NCBI GenBank assembly: GCA_024233005.1
Contig: JACKQE010000011.1
Coordinates: forward strand, 1 to 64,000
Length of the DNA stretch: 64,000 nt
Source: Akkermansiaceae bacterium
GTDB taxonomy: Bacteria; Verrucomicrobiota; Verrucomicrobiia; Verrucomicrobiales; DEV007
Direction of reading: 5' to 3'
The translations under genes were made by a program, and so were the position numbers. Of the stretch, positions 26,203 to 35,659 are shown piece by piece (position 1 is the first letter of the stretch; every line of letters starts with the position of its first letter). The notes beneath the pieces are model-generated. The model was not told the DNA's origin. It was given only the letters and a program-made list of their open reading frames with translations, and did not search any database.

Positions 26203-29200
26203 ATGAAATCCTCCTCACTGCCTCGTATTCTTCCCTTTCTCATCGGCGCGGTGTTTCCGCTCACTCCCCTTCGCGCCGGGGACTGGCCCACGTATCTGCG
26301 CGACAACGCCCGCGACGGAGCCACCGAAGAGTCGCTCCCGATTCCTCTGGCGCCCGCATGGTCCCTCGAACCACCCGAGCTTCCCCAGAAAGCCTGGACC
26401 GGACCGGACGGTCGGGTGATGGAGGGGATGAAAATACGCTCCCGGATGACCTTCGATGATGCCTTCCACGTGGCGGTCGTTGGCGGAAAACTCTACTACG
26501 GTTCATCGGTGGATCACCAGTTGCGATGTGTCGACCTGGCCACTGGGAAAACCCTCTGGACGTTCTTCACCGGAGGTCCGGTTCGACTCGCTCCCACGGT
26601 GTATGAAGGAAAGGTCTATTTCGGGTCGGACGATGGTCAGGCATACTGTGTCGGGGCGGAGGACGGCAAGCTGGTGTGGAGCCACCGGCCCGGTCCCCGG
26701 GACGAGCGCATTCTCGGACGCCAGCAGATGGTTTCGCGTTGGCCGGTCCGCACTGGCATCCTGATCCATCCCGATGCGGAGCATGGCGCGGTTGCTTATT
26801 TCGGCGCGGGCATTTTTCCCCATGAGTACGTCTATCTGGCTGCGGTGAAGGCGTCCGACGGCAAGCCGGTCTGGCAGCTCGACAACATCAGCGAAGACAA
26901 TGCCGAGCGGAACGATCTCTCACCTCAGGGCTACCTTCTCGCCCATGAAAACATTCTGGTGGTGCCCTCGGGGCGCAGTCTGCCCGCGGTGTTCGACCGC
27001 AGGACGGGGGAGTTTCTCCACAAGGACAAGCACGCCTGGCGCAGCACGGCGGGGGGCGTGGTGGGTGGCACCCAGGCGCTGCTGGCCGATGGGCAGATCT
27101 TTTCCTGGGGGGCGCACCACATTCTTGCCATGGATGAGAAAACCGGTGCCGTGGGGTATGGTTGGTTCGCCGGACACCAGTTGGCCATCTCCGGACCCGC
27201 GGCCTTCGCCGCCAACGGAACCGAAATCGCCCGGCTCGACCGGGAAGTCTATGCGGAGGCGAGCCGCGTGCGGCATACCCTCGAGGCCGACATGGCGGCC
27301 CTCAGCACCAAACTGCGATCCGCCAAAGAGCCGGACCTTTCGCGGATGAAGGCCGAGCTGAAGGAAAAGCAGGCTGCCTACGCCTCCCAGGGCGAGAAAG
27401 GCTATGTCTGGAAAGTGCCTTCGACGCATGAGGCGCAACTGGTCGTGGCGGGCAACCAGCTCGTTTCCGGCGGGAAGGACGAGGTGGCGATCCATGACGC
27501 CGCGACCGGCAAACTTCTGTGGCATGCCGCGGTGGATGGCGAGGCCCGGGGACTTGCGGTGGCGGATGGACGTCTCATTGTCAGCACGACCAAGGGCGAC
27601 ATCATCTGCTTTGCGCCGGGAGAGTCCGGGAAATCCGAAGCCCCGCCGTTGGCGGCTCCGTCCAAGGATTCGCCGTTTCCCGTGGATGGCTTGACGCAAC
27701 GCTACGCCGATGCCGCCCAGGCCATTCTTGATGCCACCGGAGTGAACAAGGGATTCTGTCTCGTGCTCGGCAATGAGCAGGGCCGGCTCGCCTGGGAACT
27801 TGCGAACCGCAGCGAATTGGAGATTTATGCGGTGGAGTCCGATCCCGTCAAAGTTGACGCCGCGCGGAATCTTCTGGGCCGGACCCATTGGTATGGCAAC
27901 CGTATTTCGATCCATGGCGGTGATTTGAATGCCCTGCCGTATCCCAACTATTTCGCCAACCTGGTGGTATCCGACACCCTGGTCCTGACAGGGGCGCTGC
28001 CCGCCGGGCTTTCGCCAAAGTCGGTCGCCCGTCATGTCAAACCGATCGGCGGGCTGGTCTGTCTCGGGCCGGGCAAGACCGCCGATCTTCACGCCTGGCT
28101 GACGGGCATGGATCTCGAGTCGCAAGGGGCGAAGCTCAGCGAGAGCGGGGACTACGCTCTGTTGCAACGCGCCTCCCTTCCGGGAGCCGGGAGTTGGTCC
28201 CATCAATATGGGGAAGCCGGGAACACCGCCTGCGGATATGACTACCGGGTCAACGGCAATCTTGGGGTGCTGTGGTACGGTGATCCCGGTGAAGGGCAGA
28301 TGGTCAACCGCCATGATGGGGCCGTCGGTCCTCTCGCGATCAATGGCCGTCTCTTCGCCCAAGGGGAGGACCGCATCATGGCCTACGACGCCTACAACGG
28401 GAGGTTCTTGTGGGAGCGCGAAAATCCCGCCTCCATCCGCACCGGGGTGTTCCAGAATCAGAACCCGGGAAATCTGGTGGCGAGTGATGACAGCTTGTTC
28501 TTCATGGAACGGGACAAGTGCATCCAGTTGGATGCCGCCACCGGCAAGGAGCAGGCCGCGCACCTCCTTCCTGAAGGGGCCCGTGATGGCACCCATCAGT
28601 GGGGCTTCGTGGCTTATCAAAACGGGATCCTTTACGGCACCGCAACGGTCCGTGAGGAGCTGGAGCAGAAAGATCGTCGCCGGGGTCGCCGCACGGAGGA
28701 TTCGACAGACGGCATATTCGCGATCGACGTGGCCACCGGCAAGCATCTCTGGCATTACAAGGGCCAGACCATCGAACATCAGACCGTGGCGGTGGGGGAT
28801 GACGCGGTCTATTTCATCGACAGCACCATCACCGCGGAACAGCGGCAGGCCATCCTGCTCCAGGACAAGGCGCGCTACCAGAATCTGAAGCCGGAGGAGG
28901 CGGTGAAAGCCGAGGCCGAACTCAAAAAGCAGGACCTCCGTCTCGCGGTGGCGATCGACTCCCGGACCGGCAAGAAGCTCTGGGAACAAGCGGTCGATGT
29001 CACCGATTGCAGTGAAGTCGGAACTGGCGGAGGCAAGCTGACCCTGCTGTTCCGCAACAATGTACTGGTGTTGTGCGGGGCCAATGCCAACGGCCATTAC
29101 TGGCAGCAGTTCCTCTCCGGCGAATTCTCTCAGCGCCGACTGCTCGCGCTCTCCGCCACTGATGGCAAAAAAATGTGGTCCAAGGACGCCAATTACCGGC

Positions 29201-30180
29201 ATCGGCCCATCATCGTGAGCGACGAGATCATCGCCGAGCCCTGGGGATTCGACCTCTACACCGGCAAGCAAAAGACGCGCAAGAATCCGCTCACGGGGGA
29301 GGACGAAGCCTGGAGTCTGATGCGTTCCGGCCACCATTGCGGCATGCTCGCGGGCAGCCCCAATCTGCTCACCTTCCGCTCCGGTTTTACGGGATTCTAT
29401 GATTTGAAAGAAGACGCCGGGACCCAGCATTTCGCGGGCCACCGGACGGGGTGCTGGATCAACGCGATTCCCGCCAACGGGCTGATCAGCATTCCGGAGT
29501 CCAGCGCGGGATGCGTCTGCCTGTTCTCCATCTCCTCGACGATAGTGATGGAACCGCGCGAAGACCGGGGCGATTGGGCCATCTTCAGTTCCACCGGGGC
29601 GAAAACCCCGGTCAAAGAAGCGGCTTTCAATCTCGGTGCGCCCGGCGACCGGCGTGATCCGGAGGGACGTATCTGGCTGGCCTATCCACGACCCGCACCG
29701 GAGCGCGATACCGGGCTCAATCTGGCGCTCGATTTCGCTCCTGCGTTCGTCAAGGGAGGCGGATGGGTTGCGCGGAGCACCGATGCCGCTGCGGTCGATG
29801 TTTCGTCCCAAAAAGGGGCCGCACCCGCTTGGGTCTACACCTCGTGGGCCAATGGGCTGACCAAAGCGAGTCTGCCGTTGCTCGGGGAAAATGATCCTCC
29901 CGCCACCTACCGTGTCCGGCTGCATTTCGGCGCTCCCGGCAAGGATGCGGCCGACTCTCCCGCCGGTGCCCCCCGGCATTTTGCGCTCCGTCTGCAGGGG
30001 AAAACGGTGGCCGAAGACATCGTCGTTGCCAACGGATCACCTGCCGCCAAAGTGCTGGAGTTTGACAACATAGAAGTCACCCGCACTCTCGACATCGAAG
30101 AAGAGGCCGCTCCGGGAACGGCTTCCTCCGCGGACCATCTCCCGGTGCTCAATGGCGTGGAAGTGGTGCGCCAGAACTAG
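26203..30180 (+). CDS. PQQ-type double beta-propeller with internal methyltransferase-like domain
   Basis: This exported protein of 1325 residues (signal KSSSLPRILPFLIGAVFPLTPLRA; an ATG nine codons earlier is possible) starts with an outer-membrane-assembly/PQQ-like propeller: QLRCVDLATGKTLWTFFTG, then VYFGSDDGQAYCVGAEDGKL. Blades are broken at residues about 505-650 by a Rossmann-like block: GVNKGFCLVLGNEQGRLAW, EIYAVESDPVKVDAARNLL, GGDLNALPYPNYFANLVVSD and KPIGGLVCLGPG, which resembles a class I SAM methyltransferase. A second propeller follows (IMAYDAYNGRFLWERENPA, then GIFAIDVATGKHLWHYKGQ) and a C-terminal malectin-like domain (TYRVRLHFGAPG). The glycine-rich SAM loop is altered (VLGNEQGRL), so methyl transfer is doubtful. 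The role is unknown. Confidence 0.75.
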   Translation: MKSSSLPRILPFLIGAVFPLTPLRAGDWPTYLRDNARDGATEESLPIPLAPAWSLEPPELPQKAWTGPDGRVMEGMKIRSRMTFDDAFHVAVVGGKLYYGSSVDHQLRCVDLATGKTLWTFFTGGPVRLAPTVYEGKVYFGSDDGQAYCVGAEDGKLVWSHRPGPRDERILGRQQMVSRWPVRTGILIHPDAEHGAVAYFGAGIFPHEYVYLAAVKASDGKPVWQLDNISEDNAERNDLSPQGYLLAHENILVVPSGRSLPAVFDRRTGEFLHKDKHAWRSTAGGVVGGTQALLADGQIFSWGAHHILAMDEKTGAVGYGWFAGHQLAISGPAAFAANGTEIARLDREVYAEASRVRHTLEADMAALSTKLRSAKEPDLSRMKAELKEKQAAYASQGEKGYVWKVPSTHEAQLVVAGNQLVSGGKDEVAIHDAATGKLLWHAAVDGEARGLAVADGRLIVSTTKGDIICFAPGESGKSEAPPLAAPSKDSPFPVDGLTQRYADAAQAILDATGVNKGFCLVLGNEQGRLAWELANRSELEIYAVESDPVKVDAARNLLGRTHWYGNRISIHGGDLNALPYPNYFANLVVSDTLVLTGALPAGLSPKSVARHVKPIGGLVCLGPGKTADLHAWLTGMDLESQGAKLSESGDYALLQRASLPGAGSWSHQYGEAGNTACGYDYRVNGNLGVLWYGDPGEGQMVNRHDGAVGPLAINGRLFAQGEDRIMAYDAYNGRFLWERENPASIRTGVFQNQNPGNLVASDDSLFFMERDKCIQLDAATGKEQAAHLLPEGARDGTHQWGFVAYQNGILYGTATVREELEQKDRRRGRRTEDSTDGIFAIDVATGKHLWHYKGQTIEHQTVAVGDDAVYFIDSTITAEQRQAILLQDKARYQNLKPEEAVKAEAELKKQDLRLAVAIDSRTGKKLWEQAVDVTDCSEVGTGGGKLTLLFRNNVLVLCGANANGHYWQQFLSGEFSQRRLLALSATDGKKMWSKDANYRHRPIIVSDEIIAEPWGFDLYTGKQKTRKNPLTGEDEAWSLMRSGHHCGMLAGSPNLLTFRSGFTGFYDLKEDAGTQHFAGHRTGCWINAIPANGLISIPESSAGCVCLFSISSTIVMEPREDRGDWAIFSSTGAKTPVKEAAFNLGAPGDRRDPEGRIWLAYPRPAPERDTGLNLALDFAPAFVKGGGWVARSTDAAAVDVSSQKGAAPAWVYTSWANGLTKASLPLLGENDPPATYRVRLHFGAPGKDAADSPAGAPRHFALRLQGKTVAEDIVVANGSPAAKVLEFDNIEVTRTLDIEEEAAPGTASSADHLPVLNGVEVVRQN

Positions 30181-30221
30181 ATTCCCCCTTCTTTCCGCGT
30201 TGTCCACCCTCTCTCCGCACC

Positions 30222-31454
30222 ATGAACCGACGTCAGTTTCTTGCCGCCACAGGGGCCGTCGGATGGTGCCTCCCGACTGGAGGCGCGGCTGAAGAATCCG
30301 GTCTGGTGGCCTCCATCAAAAAGGAAGTTCTGTGGCGGAACCGGGATGGCACAGGCACGACCTGGTTTCATCCCCGGGCCTGCCTGGTGGATGGAGAGGG
30401 GGGAAAGCCTTTCGTTTTGATGACCCTGCAAAGCATCCGGGGGTCGGACTTTTTCGGTCCGGTGCACTGGACCCGTTCCCATGATCTCGGCAAGACCTGG
30501 AGCGACCCGGTCCCCGTGCCCTCCCTGGGCCGGGTGCCGATGCCCGGTCATGAGGGATTGGAAAAGGGCGTCTGTGACGTGGTGCCCCAGTTCCATCCCA
30601 AATCCAACACCACGTTGGCCATGGGGCATGTTGTCTTCTACCGGGGCTTGGCTTTTTCCCGGAAGGACCAACTGCCGCGTTACCCGGTCTACACGGTGCG
30701 ACGGGCCGACGGCTCCTGGTCGGAGCAGCAAAAACTCGAATGGAACGATCCCCGGGGATCGTTCATCTACTCCAACAACTGTGGACAGCGGGTCACGCTG
30801 CCCGGCGGGGACATCCTGATGGCTTTCACTTTTGGAGCGACCGAGGCCAACCGGCAGGTTGCCGGGGTGCGTTGTGGCTTTGATGGCGCCACGCTCACCG
30901 TGCAAGAAGTCGGCCCCGCGATCTCAAATTCCAAAGGGCGGGGGCTTCTCGAACCCTCCATCACCGGGTTCCAGAACCGCATTTACCTGACCATCCGGGC
31001 GGAGGACAACCGCGGGTATGTCTGTGTCAGCGACGATGGGCTGGCTTATTCCGAAAAGAAAGCCTGGGCCTGGGAGGACGGTGAACCTCTCGACCTGTCC
31101 ACGACCCAGCAGCACTGGCTGACCCACTCCGAGGGCTTGTTTCTCGTCTACACCAGAAAGGAGTCGGGAAATCTCAAGGTCCCCCGTTGGCGTTCTCCCC
31201 TCTGGATGGCCCGCGTCGATCCCGTCAAACTGTGTCTTCTCCGTGACAGCGAGCGCGTCGTCCTTCCTTTGGTGGGGGATGGCCTGCTGAATCCCGATGA
31301 AGTGGCCCTGATGGGGAATTTTCACACCATCAATGCCTCCTCCTCCGAAAGTTGGGTCACCGTCGGGGAATGGATGCCCAAAAGAGAAGCCCGGGGGGAT
31401 ACCCTGTTGTCGCGGATCACTTGGTCCCGCCCGAATCACCTGGCGGTTCCCTGA
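30222..31454 (+). CDS. Sialidase-like (BNR) propeller with Tat signal
   Basis: The N terminus NRRQFLAATGAVGWCLPTGG is a Tat signal, giving a 410-residue exported protein. The body is a six-bladed sialidase-type propeller with Asp-box-like turns: RSHDLGKTWSDPVPV is a clear one, and YVCVSDDGLAYSEKK is a weaker one. PQFHPKSNTTLAMGH and LEPSITGFQNRIYLTIRAED are typical of BNR/exo-alpha-sialidase relatives in PVC bacteria. Catalytic Tyr and Arg triad could not be confirmed. It lies 41 bp after the propeller-methyltransferase gene and is likely cotranscribed. Cleavage of an acidic sugar is plausible but unproven. Confidence 0.75.
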   Translation: MNRRQFLAATGAVGWCLPTGGAAEESGLVASIKKEVLWRNRDGTGTTWFHPRACLVDGEGGKPFVLMTLQSIRGSDFFGPVHWTRSHDLGKTWSDPVPVPSLGRVPMPGHEGLEKGVCDVVPQFHPKSNTTLAMGHVVFYRGLAFSRKDQLPRYPVYTVRRADGSWSEQQKLEWNDPRGSFIYSNNCGQRVTLPGGDILMAFTFGATEANRQVAGVRCGFDGATLTVQEVGPAISNSKGRGLLEPSITGFQNRIYLTIRAEDNRGYVCVSDDGLAYSEKKAWAWEDGEPLDLSTTQQHWLTHSEGLFLVYTRKESGNLKVPRWRSPLWMARVDPVKLCLLRDSERVVLPLVGDGLLNPDEVALMGNFHTINASSSESWVTVGEWMPKREARGDTLLSRITWSRPNHLAVP

Positions 31455-31571
31455 GCTGCATCCGGGGAGATCTCTGTGACGCTCCGGCACCTTCTTGTGG
31501 GGCCCTGCTTGCCATTTGGATGGATTCGGCGAAGGTTCGTCCGACCTATTCACGCCTTTCCCCATTCCCGC

Positions 31572-32630
31572 ATGACATGCCGTTCCGCCCTCCTGGGCCT
31601 CGCCCTGTTCGCGCCCGCTTTGGCGTGGTCGCAAAAAAGTCCCGAATCCAGAAAAGGGAAGACTGCCGTCGCCAAGCCGAAAACCGTGCAAATCGCCATG
31701 CGCGATGGATTGCGCTTTGATCCACCGCGTTTTGAATGCGCCCCCGGCGCCGACATGTTGATCAACCTGGCGAATCTCGATTCGACGGATCAGATGCACA
31801 ATTTCGTTCTGGTGAAACCCGGCCAGCGCGAGGCCATCGTCAATGCGTCGCTGCAACTCGCCGACCAGGGACCGGCCCTGCAGTTTGTACCCCCCAGTGA
31901 TGCCATTCTGGTCGCTTCCAAACTGCTCGCCGCGGAAAAAAAGGACTCCCTGAGAATGACCATGCCGTCGGAACCGGGAATTTATCCCTACATCTGCACC
32001 TTTCCGGGACACGGATTGATCATGTATGGCGCGGCCTATGTCGGGGTGAAAATGCCCCCCCTGAAGGAGGATCCCAACATCCCCCCCACGGCGGCCCAGA
32101 CGTTTGTGGCCGGAGGCGGGAGGCGTCCCTTTGTGCAGCGCATTTTCATGCCCGACTGCGGTCCGGCGGCCATCGCCATCGCCCTGCCGGGAGAGTGGAA
32201 TGCCTGCTGGGATGCCGGGCAGTGCCGGCTGCGGTATGTTTGGAAAGGGGAATTCATCGATGCGACCAAAAACTGGGCCGGCAGCGGCCGCGATCTGCCG
32301 GTCCCCGGTGGCAAGCCCGTGTGGTCTGAAGCCGGGGACCGTTTCCCGATTCGGCTTGGAAAAGCGGACGCTCCTCCGCCGCGGGTCAAATTTCTGGGCT
32401 ACACACTGCGCCAGGGATTGCCCACGTTCCGCTACACACTCGACGGGGTTCTGGTGGAGGAGACCTTGGGGGTCAATGCCGCAGGCAATGTGACCAGAAG
32501 CTTTGGATCCCGGCAGGCAAGTGTTCTGCCTGTGGCGGGTGTTCCCACCCAGGGGGAGGAAGGCGAATGGCACTGGTTCGGCAACAAGGACGAAGGGCTG
32601 GTGCTGACGCTCCTGAAGGCCAACCTCTGA
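31572..32630 (+). CDS. Type-1 copper (azurin/plastocyanin-like) protein with C-terminal extension
   Basis: After a signal peptide (TCRSALLGLALFAPALAWS) the 352-residue protein has a cupredoxin domain. The type-1 copper ligands are visible: His76 in QMHNFVLV, then Cys142, His147 and Met151 in YICTFPGHGLIMYG, with the azurin spacing C-x4-H-x3-M. Residues about 175-350 form a separate domain (FMPDCGPAAIAIALPGEWN) that probably recurs in PVC dehydrogenase partners but has no assigned function. The start at 31572 precedes the signal peptide; a GTG extension to 31476 is less likely. It is 26 bp before the sugar-dehydrogenase-like gene, so it may act as its electron acceptor. Confidence 0.8.
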   Translation: MTCRSALLGLALFAPALAWSQKSPESRKGKTAVAKPKTVQIAMRDGLRFDPPRFECAPGADMLINLANLDSTDQMHNFVLVKPGQREAIVNASLQLADQGPALQFVPPSDAILVASKLLAAEKKDSLRMTMPSEPGIYPYICTFPGHGLIMYGAAYVGVKMPPLKEDPNIPPTAAQTFVAGGGRRPFVQRIFMPDCGPAAIAIALPGEWNACWDAGQCRLRYVWKGEFIDATKNWAGSGRDLPVPGGKPVWSEAGDRFPIRLGKADAPPPRVKFLGYTLRQGLPTFRYTLDGVLVEETLGVNAAGNVTRSFGSRQASVLPVAGVPTQGEEGEWHWFGNKDEGLVLTLLKANL

Positions 32631-32656
32631 TCCTCCACCGTCCTTCCTTTTTTGTC

Positions 32657-34183
32657 ATGAAACTCTGTTCCGTCCTGCTTCCATTCTGCCTGCTCGCGAT
32701 CGCGTCGCCGGGCGTGGCCCAACAGCCGAAGCCCGATTCCGTGGAGGCCTGCTACTCCATTGGCAAGCTGATCATGCCTCCCGGCGTGGCGCCCGAGGTC
32801 GGAGGACTCGATGCGATGCCCGACGGGCGCATCGCCGCCTGCTTTCACCACGGTCAGGTCGGGATCTACAATCCCCAGGACAAAACCTGGCAGATCTTTG
32901 CCGAAGGTCTGCACGAACCACTCGGGATTCTCGTCGAGAATGCGGCGAGCATTCTGGTCATGCAGCGTCCCGAACTGACGCGTCTGCGTGACACCGACGG
33001 GGATGGGGTCTGCGACAGTTATGAAACCCTCTGGGACGGCTTCGGCCTGAGTGGCAACTATCATGAGTTTGCCTTTGGCCCGGTCCGGGCGCCGGACGGC
33101 AAACTGATCGTGTCGCTCAATCTCGCGTCGCAGGGAGACACCGTCTTCAAGGAAGTCCGCGGAGAATTCAGCAGCATCGGGGTGCCCCGGGAGAAATTCT
33201 ACACCGAATGGAAGAAGGTCGGGAAAGACGTCGGGCGGATGTATTCCCGGGTTCCTTTCCGGGGCTGGGTGGTCAAGGTGGATCCGGAGACTGGAAACGC
33301 CGAGCCATGGGCCTGTGGCTTTCGTTCGCCGGACGGGATCGGTTTTGATGCCCGGGGGAATCTCCTGGTCGATGACAACCAAGGTGACTGGCGGGGGTCC
33401 AGTGAATTGTTCGTGGTCAAAAAGGACGGGTTTTACGGTCATCCCGCCAGTCTGGTCTGGCGACCGGACTGGGATGGCAGAGTTCCTTTGGAAGTGCCGG
33501 TTGAGGATCTTGACCGGCTCCGGACTCCGGCGGCGGTCTGGTTTCCACACGGACACTTCGCGAACTCCCCGACCCAGATCGTCCAAATTCCCAAAAGCAA
33601 CGCCTGGGGGCCCTTTGCCGGCCAGACGATTGTTGGCGAGATGAACTCACCCAAAATCCTCCGGGTTCTGATGGAGGAAATCGACGGCGTCTGGCAGGGG
33701 GCCACGGTGAACTGGATGCAAAGCGATGCCTTGAAACGCGGGGTGCACCGCCTTGCTTTCGTCGACGATGTGCTCTACGTCGGCAGGACTCATTTGTCCT
33801 GGGCCGGAGGCGAAGGGATTGGCACGGTGGTGCCGACCGGCAAGGTGCCCTTTGATATTCTGGACATGAACATCACCCCCAAAGGATTCCGTTTCACGTT
33901 CACCGCAGAACTGGATGAGAATTCCGATACCGCGGAACTCTGGGGAGGCGAGCACTACACCTATCTTTACCACAAGGATTATGGCTCCCCCCAGACTGAC
34001 AAGGATGCCATCGAGGTGGAGAAGATCACGATCGGGGATGACCGGCGGAGCGTGGAGGTGAAACTCGGCGCCTGGGTTCGCGACCACGTCTATGAGTTTC
34101 GCTTGGACAAACTCAAGTCGGTTGACGGCAGATCCTTGCTGAATCCTCGCATTGCCTACACCGTGCGTCGGGTTCCCCATTGA
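32657..34183 (+). CDS. Sugar dehydrogenase-like (PVC-type) beta-propeller, secreted
   Basis: The 508-residue protein starts with a signal peptide (KLCSVLLPFCLLAIASPGVAQ). The propeller has GGLDAMPDGRIAACFHHG, TRLRDTDGDGVCDSYETL, EFAFGPVRAPDGKL, WACGFRSPDGIGFDARGN and FGPFAGQTIVGE-like segments (read as WGPFAGQTIVGE). These match the soluble glucose/sorbosone dehydrogenase-like propellers abundant in Planctomycetes and Verrucomicrobia. PQQ binding is assumed from the family, not shown. The C-terminal 100 residues (ITPKGFRFTFTAELDENS) look like an added beta-domain. Unlike the related protein at 51499 it has no HEAT or CxxCH module. It follows the copper protein by 26 bp and ends 12 bp before the convergent histidine kinase stop. 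Confidence 0.78.
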   Translation: MKLCSVLLPFCLLAIASPGVAQQPKPDSVEACYSIGKLIMPPGVAPEVGGLDAMPDGRIAACFHHGQVGIYNPQDKTWQIFAEGLHEPLGILVENAASILVMQRPELTRLRDTDGDGVCDSYETLWDGFGLSGNYHEFAFGPVRAPDGKLIVSLNLASQGDTVFKEVRGEFSSIGVPREKFYTEWKKVGKDVGRMYSRVPFRGWVVKVDPETGNAEPWACGFRSPDGIGFDARGNLLVDDNQGDWRGSSELFVVKKDGFYGHPASLVWRPDWDGRVPLEVPVEDLDRLRTPAAVWFPHGHFANSPTQIVQIPKSNAWGPFAGQTIVGEMNSPKILRVLMEEIDGVWQGATVNWMQSDALKRGVHRLAFVDDVLYVGRTHLSWAGGEGIGTVVPTGKVPFDILDMNITPKGFRFTFTAELDENSDTAELWGGEHYTYLYHKDYGSPQTDKDAIEVEKITIGDDRRSVEVKLGAWVRDHVYEFRLDKLKSVDGRSLLNPRIAYTVRRVPH

Positions 34184-34195
34184 GATCCCCAGGGC

Positions 34196-35653
34196 TCACG
34201 ACAGATCCGGTAGACGCATCACCACTTCCAGCCCCCGTGGGCTGCGCAACGCCGCCGAGACCGTGCCATCGCAGGCTTCGACGCAACGTTTCACAATCGC
34301 CAATCCGAGGCCGCTCCCGCCGGAATGGCGGCCCCGCGCGGCTTCCGGGCGGTAGAAGGGTTCGAAAAGCCGCGGCAGCGCCTCCGGAGGCACTCCCGGC
34401 CCCTGGTCGGTGACGCGGATCAGAGTCTGCCCGTCCTGTTGGGAAATCGCGATCCGGATGGGTCCTGACGCTCCGGCATAACGGACGGCATTCCTTAGGA
34501 CATTGCCCAACGCCCGATCCAGGGCGCCGCGGAGAGAGGTGACCTTCGCCCCCTCGGGGACCGAGCGGGAGACCTCCTGACCCCCGGCTTCCCGGGCCAC
34601 CACTTCCTCAATCAGGCCGGGCAGGTCGATCTCGACGCGGGGCTCCTTTCCGGACAAGGTTTCGGCCTTGGAGAAGGCGAGGATTTCCTCAACGAGGCGG
34701 GCCATGTGCTGGAGTTCCGCGTCTATTTTTTCCAGGTAGGTTTCCTGTTCCGGCGTTCCCCGCTGTTCCAGCACGCCCAAAGCCATCTGCATCCGCGCAA
34801 TGGGGGAGCAGAGCTCATGCGCCACATCGCTGGTGATCCGTCTTTGCTGGGCCACATAATCACCGAGTTGTGCCGCCATCGCATTCACCGAGGTCGCGAG
34901 TTCTCCCAGTTCATCGGAACGCTGATCCGGCACCCGGACTTCGAACCGGCCCTTGGCCACTGATCGGGCCGCTTCGTTGAGACGACGGATCGCGCGGGTG
35001 ATGCCACCGACCAAGGGCAGCCAAACGAGGGCGGAGAGCGCCAGTCCTCCCGCCGCGAGCCAGATCCAGGGCCAGGGATCAAAAAAGATTCCTCCTCCGC
35101 TGAGGGTTTCGGAAATCATCACCAGCGTCAGGGAACGGCGTTCTGGTCCTCCGCCATGGGCGAGGGAGAGATGGATGCCGGCCCAGTAGCGGGTGGGGTG
35201 GTCGGAACGCATCATGAAGCGCGGCTTGGGGGGGGCGTCATGGGGCGGACGCGCCTCCCGGGGCTTCGGTTTGCGGTCTCCCCGGGGTGGGGGAGGCAGG
35301 TCGGAGGCATTGCGCTTGTCGATGAGCTTGATGCGGACTTCGGGGGGCACCTCACTGACCGACCCGAGCACCTGGCGGCCATCATTGCCATACAAGGCCA
35401 GCGTCAGTCCGGTGGCGGCGGAATAACGTTCCAGGATCGCCGCCCATTGGTCCTCGGGGGTGGCGCGGCATTCCTCCGTCAAGTCCTCCGCGAGGTGCTC
35501 GATGCGGTCGCCTCCCGGTCCGGCCAGCATCCAGTCCAGGCTGAGACGAAACTCCAGGCGCAGGAAGAGGATCCCCAGGACGGCGAGCAGCAGCAGGTTG
35601 GCGAGGAACCAGAACAACACTTTGCCATAGAGCGGCAGACGGATGCGGGCCAT
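34196..35653 (-). CDS. Sensor histidine kinase (CpxA/EnvZ-like)
   Basis: This 485-residue membrane kinase has a first membrane span at residues 10-32 (VLFWFLANLLLLAVLGILFL), a periplasmic sensor of about 150 residues with an Arg/Pro-rich loop (PPPPRGDRKPKPREARPPHD), and a second span near 195-215. A HAMP linker and the DHp helix follow, with phosphoacceptor His279 in DVAHELCSPIARMQ. The ATP-binding domain has NVLRNAVRYAGASG (N box), VTDQGPGVPPEALP (G1) and GGSGLGLAIVKR (G2). It is 6 bp downstream of the response regulator, forming a two-component system. The HELCSP box and positioning resemble CpxA-type envelope sensors. Confidence 0.93.
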   Translation of the reverse strand: MARIRLPLYGKVLFWFLANLLLLAVLGILFLRLEFRLSLDWMLAGPGGDRIEHLAEDLTEECRATPEDQWAAILERYSAATGLTLALYGNDGRQVLGSVSEVPPEVRIKLIDKRNASDLPPPPRGDRKPKPREARPPHDAPPKPRFMMRSDHPTRYWAGIHLSLAHGGGPERRSLTLVMISETLSGGGIFFDPWPWIWLAAGGLALSALVWLPLVGGITRAIRRLNEAARSVAKGRFEVRVPDQRSDELGELATSVNAMAAQLGDYVAQQRRITSDVAHELCSPIARMQMALGVLEQRGTPEQETYLEKIDAELQHMARLVEEILAFSKAETLSGKEPRVEIDLPGLIEEVVAREAGGQEVSRSVPEGAKVTSLRGALDRALGNVLRNAVRYAGASGPIRIAISQQDGQTLIRVTDQGPGVPPEALPRLFEPFYRPEAARGRHSGGSGLGLAIVKRCVEACDGTVSAALRSPRGLEVVMRLPDLS

Positions 35654-35659
35654 GGGCGA

